DNA from: UBA6168 sp041741095
Lineage (GTDB): Bacteria; Bacteroidota; Bacteroidia; Chitinophagales; Saprospiraceae
DNA: 64,000 bases
Reading direction: 5' to 3'
Assembly: GCA_041741095.1 (NCBI GenBank)
Contig: JBGSKQ010000068.1
Location: 1-64,000, forward strand
Position numbers and translations under genes: made by a program. The notes beneath the pieces are model-generated. The model was given only the letters and a program-made list of their open reading frames with translations. It did not search any database and was not told where the DNA came from. This document shows positions 6,975 to 16,012 of the stretch, piece after piece. Numbering within the stretch: position 1 is the first letter of the stretch; each line of letters starts with the position of its first letter.

Positions 6975-8237
6975 TCATTCACCAAAAGCCAACCATTCCG
7001 GCTTTTTAGAGCCTGTGCGCAGGGCCTTTTGCAGGTGCATATTGGCCTTTTGTTGGTCGCCCAATTTGGCATATAATTCAGCCATGACGCCGTTCACATC
7101 AATATTGTCGGGGCGGCGGTCAAATTCTTTTTGGGCATATTCCAGCGCTTTTTGATGATCGCCATTTAAATCGGAATATACATGGGCAAATTCGAGATCC
7201 ATATTGTGGCCGTGGGCTGCATCATCTTCCATCATGGCTATGATTTCGTCAAATGTTTTTTGGAATTTTTCCTGTTGGCCTTGCTCGTTATATACGCGGG
7301 CCATGCTATCATAAAATCCCACTTCCGGGATGATATTGGCGGCTTTTTGCAAATATTCCATTGCTTTTGGGTAATTCTTTTTTTCCAATTCCATATCGCC
7401 CAGGGCAGCCAGGGCAAATGGATAATCTGGCCTTTCCTCCAAAATCATTTTATATTGAAATTCCGCTTCTTTTAATTGGCCATAATGCTCGTACAAATGG
7501 CCGAGCGTCAGCCTCGTCCAGGCGGTTTGTTCGGCACCGGGGGCACCCGCTTTCACGGCCATGTCCATCGCCTCGATGGCGCCGTCCACATCACCGTGTA
7601 TTTCCCGCAAATATGAAACCCTTGAATAAGAGCGCAGGTCAGGGCGGATGCTGACCATTTTATCGGCCATATTTACGGCGGCTTCATATTGGCCCAATTC
7701 CACATGGGCGTCCACCAATACGCCATAGATGGCTGCATTGTGCGGGTTGATGGCCAGTGCTTCCTGGCCCGTTTGCAGGGCCTTGGCGAACTCGTGCAGC
7801 GACAACTCCACACTCGCTTTGGAAGATAAAGCCCTGAATTTCAGGTCCATATCCCTGATGTCTTTTTCGTCAAAATTTTTTGACAACAACTCGTTCAACA
7901 CCTGCAAGGCCGCCGGATAATAGTGCGGATGCTCGCCTGTCACCCTTGCTTCCAGGATGAATACTTCCGACAGGTTCAGCCACGGCTCTTTGGCGTCGGG
8001 ATTTTTCAACAATTCCTGGCGTGCCTTGCCGTAGGCATTTTGGGTGTTTTGCCATTCATTGCCATACCACAGGTTTTCCGGGCGGTCGAGCAATTGTGGG
8101 ATTTTTTCTATCACTGCACCATTGCTGGCTGTATCGCTCGCATTTTGCGAATTGCCTGTTTCAATACAAGCATATATAGTTGTGGCCAATATAGCGGCCA
8201 ATATAATAGTGGTTATTTTATAATTAAACGGGCGCAT
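6975..8237 (-). CDS. tetratricopeptide-repeat lipoprotein
   Basis: 420 residues. The N-terminus is a lipoprotein signal ending in TTIYAC (Cys about 24), so it is probably anchored in the outer or inner membrane facing the periplasm. From about residue 125 to the C-terminus there is a run of TPR-type helical pairs, for example blocks beginning ALQTGQEALAINPHN, AVNMADKMVSIRPDL and AEFQYKMILEERPDY. TPR solenoids bind peptides or proteins and have no activity of their own. It is third in a minus-strand group after two DUF4331 genes, separated from the second by a 106-nt gap containing a hairpin repeat. Co-location suggests a scaffold or partner for the DUF4331 products (inference). Confidence 0.88.
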   Translation of the reverse strand: MRPFNYKITTIILAAILATTIYACIETGNSQNASDTASNGAVIEKIPQLLDRPENLWYGNEWQNTQNAYGKARQELLKNPDAKEPWLNLSEVFILEARVTGEHPHYYPAALQVLNELLSKNFDEKDIRDMDLKFRALSSKASVELSLHEFAKALQTGQEALAINPHNAAIYGVLVDAHVELGQYEAAVNMADKMVSIRPDLRSYSRVSYLREIHGDVDGAIEAMDMAVKAGAPGAEQTAWTRLTLGHLYEHYGQLKEAEFQYKMILEERPDYPFALAALGDMELEKKNYPKAMEYLQKAANIIPEVGFYDSMARVYNEQGQQEKFQKTFDEIIAMMEDDAAHGHNMDLEFAHVYSDLNGDHQKALEYAQKEFDRRPDNIDVNGVMAELYAKLGDQQKANMHLQKALRTGSKKPEWLAFGE

Positions 8238-8286
8238 GGTTTTAGATTTTATATGGTTATACGGTTATATGGTTGGATGGCTATAT

Positions 8287-8326
8287 GGTTAAATGGCTGT
8301 CCATCCAGCCATCCAGCCATTTAACC
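8287..8326. repeat. word-iterated hairpin between genes
   Basis: GGTTAAATGGCTG (8287-8299) and its complement (8314-8326) flank a 14-nt loop of similar words (CCATCCAGCCATC). The wider 8252-8340 stretch is made of iterated ATGGTTATAT / GGATGGCT units and their complements. It lies between the TPR and DUF4331 genes. Confidence 0.7.
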
Positions 8327-8343
8327 ATCCAACCATTAATTAA

Positions 8344-10401
8344 TCACTCCGTCCTGATCATCTTCAACACCTCCAGCACTTGACCTTTGCCATTAGTTGC
8401 TTTGGCGAAATAGACACCAGGCACCAGATCCGAGCCGTTGAATTCGACCGAATATTGGCCTTTTTCAACTTCGCCGTCCATTAGATTGCTGACCATCCTG
8501 CCGCTCATATCGAACACGCTGATGTTCAGTTTTCCGGGTTCCGACATTTCATAATATAGTGTGGTTTGGTTTTTAAATGGGTTTGGTGCGTTGCCCATCA
8601 TAAAGTTTTGGCCGAGTGCCACAGGAGCGGCGATGCCAACTCCTTGCAGGTTAGTATGGGGCGATTGGGCATTTTGCGCAATCACGCCGCCACATTCCCC
8701 GTCGCCCGGCCAGGGCATGGCGAGGAAGGGGAATTTTGTTGAAAATGCAGCATCGTTCTGTTCCACGCCCGTGGTGTAAGACAGCACGTCCAACAGGTCT
8801 TGCGTCACGGGGCTTTGTCCGGCCACGTAATCATCGTACCAAAGACCAATAGCTGCCAAAGCCACGCCAGCCACGGCTTGCAATTCAATGCGGGTCACGT
8901 CGTCCTCCAAGCGGCGGCCATTCGGGAAGCCGTCCATATTCGGGATGAACTGCACGGCGGTGGAAGTATTATAAGCCGGATCGGTCAGGCCCAAAACAGC
9001 CGCCTGGATAAGGCCCAGCGAACTGAATTTCGGGTCGTTCCTTGGCGTGGCAGGCACGGCCATATTCAGGCGCAACATGTCGCCGCCATTGGGCAGGAAG
9101 TTGTTGACGAACGGTTTGCCTGCGGCCAAGGGGTCGCCATTTTTGCCTGTGGCCAATTGGTAAGGCCGAACATTCGGTACGCCGGTATGGAAAATAGGCC
9201 AGAGGTCCACCGAGCGGGGCATTCCAGGCCCAGGCAGTAGCAGGGTGCCAAAAACGGCGTCGTCCAGGGCGGTACCGGCCACAGCAGCCGAGCCTTTCAG
9301 GGCGAACAGGCCATCTTGCCCATTGCCAAAGTCGAACATGCCCAGGGAATTGCGCTGAATGCGCAGCGGCGCAAAAGCAGGAACGGCACCGCCAAACTGT
9401 GAGTCGTCCATATACAGGGCGAGTTCTGGATTGTAGAAAAACGGATCCAAGGTCGTATCGGTCAATTCATCGTAAGGCGTGATGGCATTCCAATAATCTT
9501 TGAAGCCAATGGGTATCACGGCCTCGTTGGTCAGTGGCATGCCCAGGCGGGACACCTGCACCCAATCGCCGCTATGGCTTTCGTCGCCAGCGCTCAATGT
9601 CCTGATCTGGCGGCGGCTGGCCGATGCCCATACGCCGATGATGAAACGGTCGTCGAGGATGTTGTTCGGGTTCGGGTTGGAAGGGGTACCGGGTTTGGTC
9701 AGTTTGAAAATGGGGATTTCCAAAGCCACAGCGCTCACGTTCATGCAGGCGAGGCCGTCCCTTGGGTCGCCATTTTGGCGGGGGGCGTCGCCTAAATCGA
9801 AGATGCCGCCCAGGTCAACAAAGAATGGATCGTCCACCGGCCCGACAAATACGTTTTCGCCTGTATTGGTTCTCCTGACGGCCCTGTTGAAAAACTTCTC
9901 ATAAGGAGTGCCCAAGCCAACGGGCGATTCAATGCTGCGCTCGCCGATATATGGCGGAGGCACGTCACCGTTGATCATTATTTTCACAAATGATTGCCCG
10001 CCATTGGTACTTTTTTCCAAAGTATAGGTATTGCGCAAATTGCGCTTTCCCAGGCGTATATTGAAGAAAGTGGAAGGGTCTTCATTTTTTGTCTTAAATG
10101 TCCAACGATAAATGATTTCGTCGCCGGGTTTAGCGGCATTATTGTCAATATGTATTTCGTAGCGTATATCTTCGCCAAATTGGTAATAATTAGGCCCACC
10201 ATGCGGCAATTGCAAGGGGTTGAATGTGGCGATGATAATAATACTATTGGGCGTATGTGGACTTCTGAAAGCATATAAATCCACATTATCGGCCAGCGGA
10301 TCATCGGCGATGAGGGGTGCCTCCCGGTGGCTGGAAGCAAAGGCTGCGATACCCGTCACCAATAGCAGGTATGTCAGCATATATTGTTTGAAATTTTTCA
10401 T
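8344..10401 (-). CDS. DUF4331 secreted protein with type IX sorting domain
   Basis: 685 residues. A Sec signal peptide (about 1-22, ending IAAFA) is followed at once by the DUF4331 opening SSHREAPLIADDPLADN and a full domain to about residue 590. The last 80 residues form a type IX (Por) sorting domain: GNAPNPF, NISVFDMSGRMV and a terminal VLKMIRTE strand, so the protein should be exported across the outer membrane and kept on the surface. DUF4331 has no established enzymatic role. The central part is almost identical to the upstream 572-residue paralogue (10478-12196), which lacks the sorting tail. The 76-nt gap between the two suggests one transcript. Confidence 0.9.
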   Translation of the reverse strand: MKNFKQYMLTYLLLVTGIAAFASSHREAPLIADDPLADNVDLYAFRSPHTPNSIIIIATFNPLQLPHGGPNYYQFGEDIRYEIHIDNNAAKPGDEIIYRWTFKTKNEDPSTFFNIRLGKRNLRNTYTLEKSTNGGQSFVKIMINGDVPPPYIGERSIESPVGLGTPYEKFFNRAVRRTNTGENVFVGPVDDPFFVDLGGIFDLGDAPRQNGDPRDGLACMNVSAVALEIPIFKLTKPGTPSNPNPNNILDDRFIIGVWASASRRQIRTLSAGDESHSGDWVQVSRLGMPLTNEAVIPIGFKDYWNAITPYDELTDTTLDPFFYNPELALYMDDSQFGGAVPAFAPLRIQRNSLGMFDFGNGQDGLFALKGSAAVAGTALDDAVFGTLLLPGPGMPRSVDLWPIFHTGVPNVRPYQLATGKNGDPLAAGKPFVNNFLPNGGDMLRLNMAVPATPRNDPKFSSLGLIQAAVLGLTDPAYNTSTAVQFIPNMDGFPNGRRLEDDVTRIELQAVAGVALAAIGLWYDDYVAGQSPVTQDLLDVLSYTTGVEQNDAAFSTKFPFLAMPWPGDGECGGVIAQNAQSPHTNLQGVGIAAPVALGQNFMMGNAPNPFKNQTTLYYEMSEPGKLNISVFDMSGRMVSNLMDGEVEKGQYSVEFNGSDLVPGVYFAKATNGKGQVLEVLKMIRTE

Positions 10402-10445
10402 GATTTAATTTTTATAGTTTTTTAAAAAACATTCTCATTTATCTC

Positions 10446-10464
10446 TCCCGATAGGCTATCGGGA
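10446..10464. repeat. TCCCGATAG-G-CTATCGGGA palindrome
   Basis: A 19-bp inverted repeat with a single central G in the gap between the two DUF4331 genes. Same family as 8-25 and 21866-21883. Confidence 0.7.
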
Positions 10465-10477
10465 TTCATTCCGCTCC

Positions 10478-12196
10478 TCAATTCTCATCCGTCTCCGTTC
10501 CCCGCCAGGGCGTAGCCACATAAGGGAAGTCCGTTTTGAAGTCCTTATCGTTTTTGCCCACGCCAGTTTCGTAGGTAAGGACGTCGAGCAAGTCTTGCGT
10601 CACGGGGCTTTGGCCAGGCACGTAGTCGTCGTACCAAAGGCCAATGGCAGCCAGAACGATGCCGGACACGGCCTGCAATTCAATGCGGGTCACGTCATCT
10701 TCCAACCTGCGGCCATTCGGGAAGCCGTCCATGTTGGGGATAAATTCGAGGTCGGCATTGCCGTTGTAGGCTGGGTCGGTAAGGCCCAGGACGGCAGCCT
10801 GCACCAGTCCCAATGTGCTGAAACTTGGATCGTTGCGGGGTGTGGGCGGCACGGCCATGTTCAAGCGCAGCATGTCGCCACCATTAGGCAAGAAGTTGTT
10901 GACAAAGGGTTTTCCGGCTGCCAGGGGGTTTCCGTTTTTGCCGGTCGCCAATTGGTAGGGTATCACATTTGGCACACCCGTGTGGAAGGCTGGCCAAAGG
11001 TCCACCGAGCGGGGCATTCCTGGGCCAGGCAGTAGCAGGGTGCCGAAAACGGCATCGTCCAAAGCGGTACCGGCTACGGCGGCAGAGCCTTTCAGGGCGT
11101 ACAAGCCATCTTGCCCATTGCCAAAATCAAACATACCCAAGGAGTTGCGCTGGATGCGCAGCGGTGCAAATGCAGGCACGGCACCACCGAACTGGTCGTC
11201 GTCCATATACAGGGCGAGTTCGGGGTTGTAGAAAAATTTGTCCAGGTTGGTATCGGCCAATTCATCATAAGGTGTGAGGCTGTTCCAATAATCTTTCCAG
11301 CCAATGGGGATGACCACTTCGTTGGTCAGCGGCATACCCAGGCGTGACACCTGAATCCAACCGCCGGAATTGGAAGAAGGCTGGCCGGGAGCTCCCAAAG
11401 TGCGGATGGCCTGGCGGCTGGCGCTGGCCCAAACGCCGATGACATAATCACTGTCCAGAATGCTGGTCGGGTTGACAGGTGCGCCTACTTTCAGCAGGGT
11501 GTTGATCGGCACTTTGATCACGATGGAATGTACGTTGTATTCGCCGAGGCCATCACGGGGCTGGCCGTTTTGGCGGGGTAAATTTCCCAAATCAAAAACG
11601 CCACCCAGGTCAACAAAGAAAGGGTCGTCGGCGGGGCCGGCATAAATGGTTTCGCCAGTGCTGGCCGACATGATGGCATCCGCAATCAGGTCTTCATAAG
11701 TGGTGCCGAGGCCAACTGCGCTTTCGATGGAGCGGGGGCCAATGTTGGGAGGAGGCACTTCACCGTTGGACACGATGGTGGTCCAGGTGTTGCCGCCATC
11801 CATGGAGCGCTCGCAGGTGTACATGGCCCTGATGTTGCGCAGGCCCAGGCGGATGTTGAAGAAGGTGCTTGGGTCTTCGTTCATGCGGGTGAAAGTGAAG
11901 CGGTAAGTCACTTCGTCGCCCGGCACGGCAGCGTTGTTGTCAATGTGGATTTCGTAGCGGATGTTCTCGCCGAAAGTGTTGTAGTTCGGCCCGCCGTGCG
12001 GCAGTTCCGTAGGAATAAAATTGGCGATGATGGTCACCATGCTTGGATCGTCCGGGCTGACAAATGCATAAACATCCGTGTTGTCGGCCAGCGGGTCGTT
12101 GGCGATGAGCGGCGCTTCCCTGTGGCTGGAAGCGCTGGCTTCCAAAGCCCAGAGACAGAGAGCCGTCATCATGATTTTTGAAAAGAATGAATTCAT
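10478..12196 (-). CDS. DUF4331 secreted protein without sorting domain
   Basis: 572 residues. Signal peptide about 1-22 (ends EASA), then SSHREAPLIANDPLADN and a complete DUF4331 domain. It stops after VATPWRG with a short acidic tail, where the paralogue continues into a type IX sorting domain. It should therefore remain periplasmic while the paralogue is displayed on the surface. Long blocks are identical in both (GGAVPAFAPLRIQRNSLGMF, the GKPFVNNFLPNGGDMLRL region), pointing to a recent duplication or gene conversion. It is first in the minus-strand group DUF4331-DUF4331-TPR. The divergent ECF sigma/anti-sigma pair starts 820 nt away, which suggests this group may be its target (inference). 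Confidence 0.9.
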   Translation of the reverse strand: MNSFFSKIMMTALCLWALEASASSHREAPLIANDPLADNTDVYAFVSPDDPSMVTIIANFIPTELPHGGPNYNTFGENIRYEIHIDNNAAVPGDEVTYRFTFTRMNEDPSTFFNIRLGLRNIRAMYTCERSMDGGNTWTTIVSNGEVPPPNIGPRSIESAVGLGTTYEDLIADAIMSASTGETIYAGPADDPFFVDLGGVFDLGNLPRQNGQPRDGLGEYNVHSIVIKVPINTLLKVGAPVNPTSILDSDYVIGVWASASRQAIRTLGAPGQPSSNSGGWIQVSRLGMPLTNEVVIPIGWKDYWNSLTPYDELADTNLDKFFYNPELALYMDDDQFGGAVPAFAPLRIQRNSLGMFDFGNGQDGLYALKGSAAVAGTALDDAVFGTLLLPGPGMPRSVDLWPAFHTGVPNVIPYQLATGKNGNPLAAGKPFVNNFLPNGGDMLRLNMAVPPTPRNDPSFSTLGLVQAAVLGLTDPAYNGNADLEFIPNMDGFPNGRRLEDDVTRIELQAVSGIVLAAIGLWYDDYVPGQSPVTQDLLDVLTYETGVGKNDKDFKTDFPYVATPWRGTETDEN

Positions 12197-13016
12197 AATT
12201 GATTGGTTTTTAAAAATTTAACTAAAAACTGGTGCAATAAATTTGTTTTACAAAAGGCATAGCCTACCCATGCCTGGCCGAAGCCAAAGCTATCAGGATT
12301 CACAAAAAAGAATAGCAATGCAACGGCAGGTTGGGACAGCCTACCGGGTACAGTGGAACCGTTTTACAGGTATTGTTCCAGCCTTTTCAGTAGTTTTAAT
12401 GTCTTTGCCATGCCACGCTGGGCATACAGGCACAAAATGGGCAAGCAGATAATCTGGTCGTTACATTTCGTTGGTTAGTGATCGTTCAATCTGCGGTCTA
12501 ATTTGACCGCAGTTCATCCAAGCCCCGCTCGGCAGGGAACGGGCTGTACGGGTGGCATCGGGTTACGTGTAGTGGTGTTGAAAATGGCAAGCATTTTCAA
12601 AAGTGTGGGCCTGCTAAACAAAGCCCGGTTCAATTTATACAGTATCTTTTCGGCGCTGAAACTGCCGATTAAAAGGATACTTTGAAAAAGAACTTGAAAT
12701 AATCGTGAAATGGGATTGAAAACAAAGATGGAAGGGATGACGGCTGCCTGATTGGCCGCTTGTGAATGGGTAAAAGTGTAAATACGGGTGTAAATTTTTT
12801 CCATCTTTTCCGATTGGTTTAAAAGTATCTACGGAAGTAAGGGTAGGCTTGGATTTTTTGCGGCAAATTTTTTTTTGAAAAGTGCTTATTTCTTCTCCTG
12901 AAACTTATCGGCACCAAAGGTGACCAAGTTCATCGTTAATTTTTCAAGGCCTCGCCTCTATCTCCCACTTTACTTTTATAGTTTTACCGCTACTTTTTTT
13001 GGAAAAAACATTGCAA
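12197..13016. other. 820-bp region between divergent operons, no supported gene
   Basis: No frame with protein-like composition was found on either strand. A perfect 8-bp-stem hairpin CTGCGGTC-TAATTT-GACCGCAG lies at 12491-12512. The region must hold the promoters for the DUF4331 group and for the sigma/anti-sigma pair. A 97-codon minus frame (12514-12804) was examined and judged spurious. Confidence 0.5.
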
Positions 13017-13535
13017 ATGAACATTGGAAAAGACACATTGGAAGCATGGAGTAAGGGCGATCAGCACGCTTTCAGCCTGATTTACGACGAATATGCCCCT
13101 TGCCTGTTCGGCGTGGCGCTGCGCATCTCGGAATCCGAAGAGAAGGCGGCCCACATCGTGTTGGAAGCTTTTCGTAAAATCTGGCGCAACGCCTCGTCCT
13201 TCAACCCTGACCAAGAACAATTTTTTCATTGGGCATTGTCATTTATAAAATCCCCGGCCGTGGAATCGCACCGGGCAGGCGAGCAACTTTCAGAAAGGTT
13301 CAACTTCCCAGCCTACCAGTCCACGCACCCGGCTACTGGGCTACCTTCCCTGATGGGCCACCTGGAAGCGCAAATGGACGAAAAGCACCGCAAGGTCATA
13401 GAACTCGCCTATTTCAAGGGCCTTTCTGAGCAGGAAATCGAATCGGAAATGAACATCCCCGTTGGCACGGTGAATACCCGCCTCCGTTTTTCCGTCCGTG
13501 AGCTCAGGAAGGTGTTGGGCGAAAAAAGCCGATAG
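13017..13535 (+). CDS. ECF-type RNA polymerase sigma factor
   Basis: 172 residues from the ATG at 13017; a TTG six codons earlier (12999) is less likely. Region 2 is at about 8-75 (AFSLIYDEYAPCLFGVALRI, then KIWRNASSF) and region 4 at about 115-165 (HRKVIELAYFKGLSEQEIE, then MNIPVGTVNTRLR), the helix-turn-helix that reads the -35 element. Length and order fit a two-domain ECF factor of the SigK/RpoE type. An RskA-like anti-sigma gene follows 62 nt downstream, the usual arrangement for release of sigma by proteolysis of a membrane anti-sigma. Likely targets are its own operon and the divergent DUF4331 group. Confidence 0.9.
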   Translation: MNIGKDTLEAWSKGDQHAFSLIYDEYAPCLFGVALRISESEEKAAHIVLEAFRKIWRNASSFNPDQEQFFHWALSFIKSPAVESHRAGEQLSERFNFPAYQSTHPATGLPSLMGHLEAQMDEKHRKVIELAYFKGLSEQEIESEMNIPVGTVNTRLRFSVRELRKVLGEKSR

Positions 13536-13597
13536 GTCAACGGCTTTGCGAGGCATTTAAAAAAAGCCCCAATGAACGGTGGCAAACGACAAAATTT

Positions 13598-14449
13598 ATG
13601 GACAACCAATCATTTATATCTTCTGGCATTTTGGAGCGGTATGCGGTGGGCATGGCCACCGCCGAAGAGCAGCACGAGATTAAGGACATGATGGACAAAC
13701 ACCCTGAGATCAGGGAAGAATTGGCCGAAATCCACCAAGCTTTGGAGGAATTTGCAGCGGCTTACCGGGTGCGCCCACCAGAAGATTTGAAGCAAAAGAT
13801 AATGCAGGTGCTCTCTGAATCGCCGAAGCCAAGTTCCAAAAACAGGGCAATGCCCGCACCAAAAGCTGCCGTGGTAGAGCGGCAGCGCCCAGAGAGAAGT
13901 GCGAGTGCGCCCAATATGAGCAGCTTCCTGCCCGCCCTGCTGGGCCTGGTGCTGTTGGGTGCTTGTGTGGCCGTTTACCTCTTTATGTCACAGGCGAACA
14001 AGGCAAAAAATGAATTGGCAAGCCTCCAGGTTCAGTACGACTCGCTCCGAACTTCCTTGGGTGCCGAAAAAGCCAATTTTGACAAGGCTATCCAAGCCTA
14101 TGAAGCCCTACGGCATACTGGCAACCTGCCCATTGTGCTGGTGAGTACCGACCCAGCCATAGCGGCCTCGGCCATGATCCATTGGAACGGCCAGGCCAAT
14201 TCTTCTTTTTTGGACGTGAAGGAATTGCCCCCGCCTCCAACAGGGAAAGTTTACCAGCTTTGGGCCTCGGTGGGCGGCAAGGGCCAGTTCCTGAAAACCA
14301 TTGACACTGCCCAGGCGGGCAAGGGGCTTGAATCTATTCCTTTTGTTGAAAACCCCCAGTCGTTTTATGCCACCCTGGAAGACAAAGGCCACACGGCAGA
14401 GCCTTCCCTGAAAAATGTGGTGCTTTTTGGAAGGTTGAGCAAGAATTGA
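13598..14449 (+). CDS. RskA-like transmembrane anti-sigma factor
   Basis: 283 residues in three parts. A cytoplasmic N-terminal sigma-binding domain (about 1-75) begins with the typical SGILERYAVGMATAEEQHEI. One membrane helix lies at about 106-128 (LPALLGLVLLGACVAVYLFM). After a coiled-coil linker (about 128-165) comes a periplasmic RskA C-terminal domain (about 180-283) with PPPPTGKVYQLWASV and FYATLEDKG. It should hold the ECF factor encoded just upstream at the membrane until a periplasmic signal triggers cleavage. No zinc-binding HxxxCxxC motif is present, so this is the non-ZAS type. The next gene begins 139 nt later and is probably separate. Confidence 0.9.
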   Translation: MDNQSFISSGILERYAVGMATAEEQHEIKDMMDKHPEIREELAEIHQALEEFAAAYRVRPPEDLKQKIMQVLSESPKPSSKNRAMPAPKAAVVERQRPERSASAPNMSSFLPALLGLVLLGACVAVYLFMSQANKAKNELASLQVQYDSLRTSLGAEKANFDKAIQAYEALRHTGNLPIVLVSTDPAIAASAMIHWNGQANSSFLDVKELPPPPTGKVYQLWASVGGKGQFLKTIDTAQAGKGLESIPFVENPQSFYATLEDKGHTAEPSLKNVVLFGRLSKN

Positions 14450-14588
14450 AAGGAAATGAAAACAATCCGTAGCTTAGCCGCACTATTTGCCCCCTGATAC
14501 GGACTGGATTGGAAGGTTCAACTATTTTGACCCACCAAATGATTGGCCAGTGAATAAAACCATTGTTTAAATAAAACTCAAATTGATT

Positions 14589-15134
14589 ATGAAAGCAAAA
14601 AAACTCTACTTCATCGCATTGTTCTTATTTGGCCTTCTGGCCGCTAATACTGTGGATGCCCAAACTCCTTTTACCAAAGGGTCGGGGGTTGTACACGCAG
14701 GTATTGGCCTTGGTGGATACGGTTACAGTGTTTACAATGCCTGGCCTGCTTTGATTGGTTCTTACGATCATGGAATCATTGATGACTTAGGCATTGGAAA
14801 CCTTGGCGTAGGTGGTATGGTCGGCCTTAAGCACTATTCCTACGAATTTGATGATAGCTACAGCTTTAACCGTATTTTCCTTGGTGCAAGAGGTACTTAT
14901 CATTTTCATTTTGTGAATTCTGATAAACTTGACTTTTATGCTGGGGCCATGGCCGGTGTGTTTTTCTACACAGGTGACTTCTACACTGGTACTTCCTATA
15001 GCACAGGCGTCTATCCAGGCCTATTTGCTGGGATTAACTATTGGTTTTCACCTGCATTCGGCGTATGGGCAGAAGCTGGCTACGGCGTTGGCTTCTTGAG
15101 CGGAGGCGTTTCCTTTGGCTTTGGAGGCAATTAA
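14589..15134 (+). CDS. small outer-membrane beta-barrel protein
   Basis: 181 residues from the ATG at 14589 (a TTG two codons earlier is in frame). Signal peptide about 1-25, cleaved after VDA before QTPF. The rest alternates glycine- and aromatic-rich strands with short turns (GVVHAGIGLGGYGYSVY, FLGARGTYHFHF, FYAGAMAGVFFYTGDF), typical of an eight-strand OmpA/PorT-like barrel. It ends in VSFGFGGN rather than a terminal aromatic. No enzymatic motif is seen. A strong terminator follows 19 nt after the stop, separating it from rpe. Its position after the anti-sigma gene may reflect envelope-stress control, but no shared promoter is visible. Confidence 0.8.
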   Translation: MKAKKLYFIALFLFGLLAANTVDAQTPFTKGSGVVHAGIGLGGYGYSVYNAWPALIGSYDHGIIDDLGIGNLGVGGMVGLKHYSYEFDDSYSFNRIFLGARGTYHFHFVNSDKLDFYAGAMAGVFFYTGDFYTGTSYSTGVYPGLFAGINYWFSPAFGVWAEAGYGVGFLSGGVSFGFGGN

Positions 15135-15153
15135 GAACTAAATTCCCTTTTAT

Positions 15154-15204
15154 AAACAGGGCAACATCGCCACGATTTGCGGGCGTGTTGCCCTGTTTTA
15201 TTTT
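15154..15204 (+). terminator. intrinsic terminator
   Basis: AAACAGGGCAACA (15154-15166) pairs perfectly with TGTTGCCCTGTTT (15186-15198), with extra CGCC/GGCG pairing inside, followed by a T-rich tail. Confidence 0.85.
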
Positions 15205-15228
15205 TATGAAACCACCTATTTTCGTTTT

Positions 15229-15903
15229 ATGAAAAAACATCTTGTAGCACCTTCCGTGCTCGCCGCCGATTTTACCCACCTGCAAAAGGATTTTGACATG
15301 GTGAACCACAGCCAGGCCGACTGGTTCCATGTGGACGTGATGGACGGGCGTTTTGTGCCGAACATCTCCTTTGGCATGTTCGTCGTGGAGTTTATGAAAA
15401 AAATGGCGCAGAAACCGCTGGACGTCCACCTGATGATCTTGGAACCGGAAAAGTACATCGGCGAATTCAGGAAGGCCGGGGCGGATGTGATCACGGTGCA
15501 TTACGAAGCCTGCCCGCACCTGCACAGCACCTTGCAGCAAATAAAGGCGAGCGGTGCCAAAGCGGGCGTCGCCCTGAACCCCGCCACCCCCGTGCATTTG
15601 CTGGAAGATATTTTGGAAGAAATAGACCTGGTGCTTATCATGTCCGTGAACCCAGGGTTTGGTGGGCAAAAATTCATTTACCACAGCATCCCCAAAATCA
15701 GGAAACTCAAGCAAATGATTATTGAACAAAATACCAAAACCCTCATCGAAGTGGACGGCGGCGTGGGCCTGCAAAATGCGGAAAAACTCCTGGAGGCCGG
15801 GACAGATGTTTTGGTGGCGGGCAGCAGCGTTTTCAATTCGGACAACCCAGAGGAGACCATTGCGCAGCTAAAAGCCATCGGTGCGCCGACTTATTTTGTT
15901 TAG
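15229..15903 (+). CDS. rpe: ribulose-phosphate 3-epimerase
   Basis: 224 residues, the normal length for this TIM-barrel enzyme, which interconverts ribulose 5-phosphate and xylulose 5-phosphate in the pentose phosphate pathway. Conserved elements: VAPSVLAADF at the start, HVDVMDGRFVPNISFG with the metal/catalytic Asp and His, LDVHLM, the phosphate loop VNPGFGGQKF, and EVDGGV with the second catalytic Asp near residue 179. It is cytoplasmic. The start has an ATG directly after an AT-rich stretch and gives the expected N-terminus. A 109-nt spacer with GTGAGAGGTGAGATGTGAGG-type word repeats follows. Confidence 0.97.
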   Translation: MKKHLVAPSVLAADFTHLQKDFDMVNHSQADWFHVDVMDGRFVPNISFGMFVVEFMKKMAQKPLDVHLMILEPEKYIGEFRKAGADVITVHYEACPHLHSTLQQIKASGAKAGVALNPATPVHLLEDILEEIDLVLIMSVNPGFGGQKFIYHSIPKIRKLKQMIIEQNTKTLIEVDGGVGLQNAEKLLEAGTDVLVAGSSVFNSDNPEETIAQLKAIGAPTYFV

Positions 15904-16012
15904 AGGTGAATTGTGAGAGGTGAGATGTGAGGAGCTACCGGGTTAAGGAAAAACCAATGTGGGACAATGGCCGTTTTTAAAACGTTTTGATGTTTTTTAT
16001 GCAATTCTTTAC

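Noticed and set aside
12514..12804. 96-residue minus-strand frame in the 820-bp gap
   Set aside because: No signal, domain or paralogue, and no promoter; residue use is not protein-like.
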